Below are positions 49,304 to 51,840 of a stretch of 51,840 bases of DNA, one piece after another (position 1 is the first letter of the stretch; every line of letters starts with the position of its first letter). Under the pieces are notes generated by a model. The model was not told the origin of the DNA and made no database searches. It saw only the letters and a program-made list of their open reading frames with translations. Origin of the DNA: Chloroflexota bacterium. GTDB taxonomy: Bacteria > Chloroflexota > Anaerolineae > Promineifilales > Promineifilaceae. The position numbers were made by a program, and so were the translations under genes. Location: contig JAGOMA010000036.1 of assembly GCA_017993775.1 (NCBI GenBank), positions 1 through 51,840 of the forward strand. Direction: 5' to 3'.

Positions 49304-50770
49304 CTACTCATTTTCTTCTAAATCCACGGCTTTAAGCGCGACCTTCACCTCTTGCCACAAAATTTCAATCGCCGCCAAATCCATCTGCGTAAGATCCAAT
49401 TGCCGCGCCGCCGCTAACTGCTCAACCGCCTGAAAACGGCGGGTAAAGCGCAAATTGGCTTCGCGCAAGGCGCTTTCCGCATCCACGTCCAGCCAGCGCG
49501 CCAGATTTACCAGCACAAACAAGATATCACCCAGTTCGGCCAAACGCTCTGCCTGGGTGTTGGCGGCCTGTAATTCGGTCGTTTCCTCGCGGAGCTTATC
49601 GTACACGCCAGCGATATTGGGCCAATCGAAGCCAACTTTAGCAACCTTGTGCTGTATTTTTTGCGATCGGGCGAGGGCCGGCAAGGTGAGCGGGATATGA
49701 TCCAGAATCGAATCGAGTTGTCGCCCTTTTTCGTCTTGTTTGATTTTTTCCCAGTTGTGCAGAACGGCCGCTGTATCTGCCGCCTCCCAATCGCCCCAAA
49801 CGTGGGGATGCCGCCGCTTCAACTTGGCCTCAATTCCGGCAATCACATCGCTGAGGCGGAAGATTTCTTCTTCAGAGGCCATTTGGGTTTGCATGACCAG
49901 GTGGTAAAACATATCGCCAAGTTCTTCGCGCAGCCCATCATCGTCGAAGGTATCTAGCGCTTCTAACACTTCGCCGGCCTCTTCGAGAAAATCAGCACGC
50001 ATACTTTGCGGCGTTTGCTCGCGGTCCCAGGGGCAGCCCTCCGGACTGCGCAGGATGGCGACGGTTTCAGCCAGGGCGGGCAGGGAGGCTTTGTAGGGCA
50101 GGGCAGGCACATAAAGGCTGGTGAGGTGGCTGGTCTGCTCGCTGTGGTCGATGGCATATAGGGGAAGCTGCTCGACAGATTGCCCGTTTAATCCGGCGGC
50201 ATGAATAAGGTAGACGGGGTGTTCTTCGGGGTAAACGGCCGTCAGCACCAATTTCAAATCACTGGCCACCAACCGGCTGTATACCTGTCCCAACAGCAGC
50301 GGCACATCTGGGTTCAGGGGCGGGTAGTGAAAAGCCAACATCTCTACGGCGTCGAACAATTGCAGGCCATCCAGGCCATCGTAACCAACGGCCGTCAGCA
50401 TCGGCTCGATGAAGCTAATCCCCGGCACAATACGCACAGGAACGCCAGCCTCTTGCGCGGCCGTTTCCAGGGCTGTCACCGTCGATTCACCCACGTGTGG
50501 ATGGCCGGGAACGGCATAAACCACCGGCCCAGTCTGGACCAGACGCAGGAGTTCGGCCACAATTTGGGCATAAACCGACTCGAAGTTAACGGCCGTTTCG
50601 TAAATGCCATCAAAACTGACCAGCGTCACGTTCTCCGGCAAATCGGCTACCGCCGGATGACGTTTGGTTCGCAGGTGAACTGTGCCCGCTTCCGTTAATA
50701 TTTGCCAAGCTTCACGGGTCAGGAAACGGCCGTCGCCCGGTCCTAAGCCTACAACTGTAATGCCCATCAT
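49304..50770 (-). CDS. mazG: YabN-like tetrapyrrole methylase/MazG fusion, NTP pyrophosphohydrolase
   Basis: 488 residues. An N-terminal tetrapyrrole-methylase domain (MGITVVGLGPGDGRFLTREA, then PVVYAVPGHPHVGESTV) is followed by two MazG-type repeats: the first has CPWDREQTPQSMRADFLEEA, then GEVLEAL and LREELGDMFYHLVMQTQMA (metal-binding E-E-x-x-D); the second is ETTELQAANTQAERLAELGD. It matches YabN of Bacillus, which hydrolyses (d)NTPs, possibly house-cleaning. I start at an ATG at 50770; AGG precedes it, and a TTG at 50776 or an ATG at 50767 are alternatives. It is upstream of the SH3 gene on the same strand. Confidence 0.92.
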   Translation of the reverse strand: MMGITVVGLGPGDGRFLTREAWQILTEAGTVHLRTKRHPAVADLPENVTLVSFDGIYETAVNFESVYAQIVAELLRLVQTGPVVYAVPGHPHVGESTVTALETAAQEAGVPVRIVPGISFIEPMLTAVGYDGLDGLQLFDAVEMLAFHYPPLNPDVPLLLGQVYSRLVASDLKLVLTAVYPEEHPVYLIHAAGLNGQSVEQLPLYAIDHSEQTSHLTSLYVPALPYKASLPALAETVAILRSPEGCPWDREQTPQSMRADFLEEAGEVLEALDTFDDDGLREELGDMFYHLVMQTQMASEEEIFRLSDVIAGIEAKLKRRHPHVWGDWEAADTAAVLHNWEKIKQDEKGRQLDSILDHIPLTLPALARSQKIQHKVAKVGFDWPNIAGVYDKLREETTELQAANTQAERLAELGDILFVLVNLARWLDVDAESALREANLRFTRRFQAVEQLAAARQLDLTQMDLAAIEILWQEVKVALKAVDLEENE

Positions 50771-50800
50771 AAGCAACCTGCCACTTTCATCATCATTTCC

Positions 50801-50830
50801 AAAGCAAAAAGGCGAGTTCTAAAACTCGCC
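50801..50830 (-). terminator. Intrinsic terminator of the rplM-rpsI operon
   Basis: On the minus strand, GGCGAGTT-TTAG-AACTCGCC (50830-50811) is followed by TTTTTGCTTT. An 8-bp perfect stem plus a T-run, 73 bases after rpsI, is the clearest Rho-independent terminator in the window. Confidence 0.85.
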
Positions 50831-50902
50831 TGATTATTGTCTGATAAACCTGCAATTTACAACATGCTGCCACAAAGCAAGCAGTCGCCAAGCACCGTAA
50901 GC

Positions 50903-51307
50903 CTAACGCTTGGTATAGGTCGGCGCCTTGCGGGCACGCTTCAGACCTGGCTTCTTACGTTCCTTAATGCGCGCATCCCGTGTCAGATGACCGCCAGAAC
51001 GCAGCACGCCGCGTAAGTTTTCATCATACTTTACCAGAGCACGCGCCAAACCCAGACGCACGGCGCTGGTTTGCCCGGTAATGCCGCCGCCTTCGATATG
51101 GACGGTGACATCCATTTTGCCCAGCAAATCAGTCGCCGCTAACGGCCCGCTGAGGATTTGATGATCTCCAAAGCGCGGGAAGTATTCTTTGACATCTTTG
51201 CCGTTCACCGTGAAGTCCCCTACGCTGTCTGCGCCGGGATAAATGCGCACACGCGCAGAAGAACGCTTACGACGGCCAATTCCCTCGATGTATTGTCTGT
51301 CTGCCAT
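50903..51307 (-). CDS. rpsI: Ribosomal protein S9 (uS9)
   Basis: 134 residues. GIGRRKRSSARVRIYPG near the start and the C-terminal basic tail RKKPGLKRARKAPTYTKR, ending in K-R at the residues that reach the P-site tRNA, are characteristic of S9. AGGAGAG precedes the ATG. It lies 9 bases after rplM and ends with an intrinsic terminator. It contains no ACGGCCGT octamer, unlike most genes here. Confidence 0.97.
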   Translation of the reverse strand: MADRQYIEGIGRRKRSSARVRIYPGADSVGDFTVNGKDVKEYFPRFGDHQILSGPLAATDLLGKMDVTVHIEGGGITGQTSAVRLGLARALVKYDENLRGVLRSGGHLTRDARIKERKKPGLKRARKAPTYTKR

Positions 51308-51316
51308 AAATCTCTC

Positions 51317-51745
51317 CTAAAATTCCATCGGGACGGGCTGCTGCGCTTGATGCGGATGTTCCGGCCCTGCGTACACTTTCAACTTCTTAATCATCTGTCG
51401 CCCCAGCTTATTCTTGGGCAGCATCCCTTTGATTGCCAGCTCGACCGGGCGGGTTGGATGACGATCCAACTGCTCTTTGAGTGTTGCCTCGCGCAAGCCG
51501 CCAGGATAACCGGAATGGCGGTAGTACATTTTCTGGTCCATGCGCCGTCCTGTTACCTTGATTTTATCGGCATTGATGACAACGACAAAATCGCCGGCAT
51601 CAACCGAGGGGCTGTAAATGGGTTTGTGCTTACCGCGCAAAACTGCGGCCACCTGAGAGGCCAAACGACCCAGCGTCTGACCTTCCGCATCTACCACGTA
51701 CCAACTGCGTTCGATATCAGCCGGTTTTGTTACGTATGTTTTCAT
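51317..51745 (-). CDS. rplM: Ribosomal protein L13 (uL13)
   Basis: 142 residues. [20 protein letters not shown] near the start, [33 protein letters not shown] and [20 protein letters not shown], then [13 protein letters not shown] at the end, are all the L13 family pattern. GGAGAAGAACAGG precedes the ATG. It overlaps the end of truA by 29 bases and is followed by rpsI, the usual order. Free of ACGGCCGT. Confidence 0.97.
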   Translation of the reverse strand: MKTYVTKPADIERSWYVVDAEGQTLGRLASQVAAVLRGKHKPIYSPSVDAGDFVVVINADKIKVTGRRMDQKMYYRHSGYPGGLREATLKEQLDRHPTRPVELAIKGMLPKNKLGRQMIKKLKVYAGPEHPHQAQQPVPMEF

Positions 51746-51840
51746 CCTGTTCTTCTCCGTACGTTACAGATACCAGGTAAAGGCCATGCGCCGGAGCGGC
51801 CATGCCCGACCGGTTACGATCAGCGGCGTTCAGCGCTGCC
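51717..51840 (-). CDS. truA: tRNA pseudouridine synthase A, C-terminal end (partial)
   Basis: Reading leftward from the right edge, the frame gives [20 protein letters not shown], then [20 protein letters not shown] and a TGA at 51719-51717. AP-x-x-GLYL-x-x-V-x-Y is the usual C-terminal end of TruA, which makes pseudouridine at positions 38-40 of tRNA. The order truA-rplM-rpsI is the common one. The last ten codons overlap rplM in another frame. Only about 40 codons are in the window. Confidence 0.75.
   Translation of the reverse strand, partial: AALNAADRNRSGMAAPAHGLYLVSVTYGEEQDENIRNKTG

Noticed and set aside
1..51840. tRNA, rRNA or transposase genes
   Set aside because: I looked for cloverleaf-like segments, rRNA words and transposase motifs in gaps and frames and saw none.

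Overview
The window is about 52 kb of GC-rich, gene-dense bacterial chromosome. Gene content points to a member of the Chloroflexota, probably near the Anaerolineae. The clues are a CSLREA/beta-helix/beta-propeller secreted protein ending in VYIPLIQQ, STAND-type HTH regulators, a free-standing effector-associated-like domain, DUF2277, a CrtL-type lycopene cyclase and many proline/threonine-rich lipoproteins. This placement is inference: there is no rRNA and I could run no search. I see no tRNA, rRNA, transposase, prophage or CRISPR array.

Layout. 1-5 kb: start of a lipoprotein gene (left edge), an MFS permease and a DUF488-RecQ fusion helicase. 4.8-8.5 kb: a PAS kinase with a cysteine cluster and an OmpR/HAMP-kinase two-component pair. 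8.7-12.4 kb: a PatB/MalY-like PLP enzyme and an XRE-STAND-TPR regulator. 12.5-17.4 kb: a lipoprotein and a 1435-residue mosaic secreted protein. 17.5-19.3 kb: a TetR/metallo-hydrolase pair behind a promoter with an embedded operator, then YrdB. 19.3-24.8 kb, all on the minus strand: a LuxR-type regulator, a RecA-like protein without a P-loop, an 81-residue helical protein, a family-B DNA polymerase with an erased exonuclease site, an effector-associated-like domain and a lycopene cyclase. A palindrome with the GAAC-N4-GTTC core of Gram-positive LexA boxes lies at the head of this block. I think it is the best candidate in the window for an undescribed system: an SOS-type mutasome built on a B-family polymerase.

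25-35.7 kb: an SdiA-regulated-like lipoprotein, TrmB, arginase, an ABC exporter, an alpha/beta hydrolase, DUF2277, an LLM oxidoreductase, a TIGR04076-like protein, LspA, a double-MerR regulator, and a TetR gene divergent from two membrane proteins across twin operators. 36-38.6 kb: an ABC-2 exporter (one ATPase, two permeases). 38.6-40 kb: an HU-like/DUF4469 DNA-binding protein flanked by two different repeat arrays. 40-49 kb: a PPOX protein, a serine hydrolase, an SLC13 permease, a CPA2 antiporter, DUF2294, an ADP-forming acyl-CoA synthetase and an SH3 protein. 49-51.8 kb: a YabN-like MazG protein and the truA-rplM-rpsI operon with a clear intrinsic terminator.

Two genome-wide signatures overlay the genes. 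The octamer palindrome ACGGCCGT occurs roughly every 400 bases in coding and intergenic DNA, far above expectation (like HIP1 in cyanobacteria), and marks the proteins with TAV, NGR/DGR and RP[LF] tripeptides. Intergenic regions also carry several families of inverted repeats. The main one is built from AGACCCTAAGGGTTT arms spaced exactly 45 or 19 bases apart, both as single hairpins and as an array.
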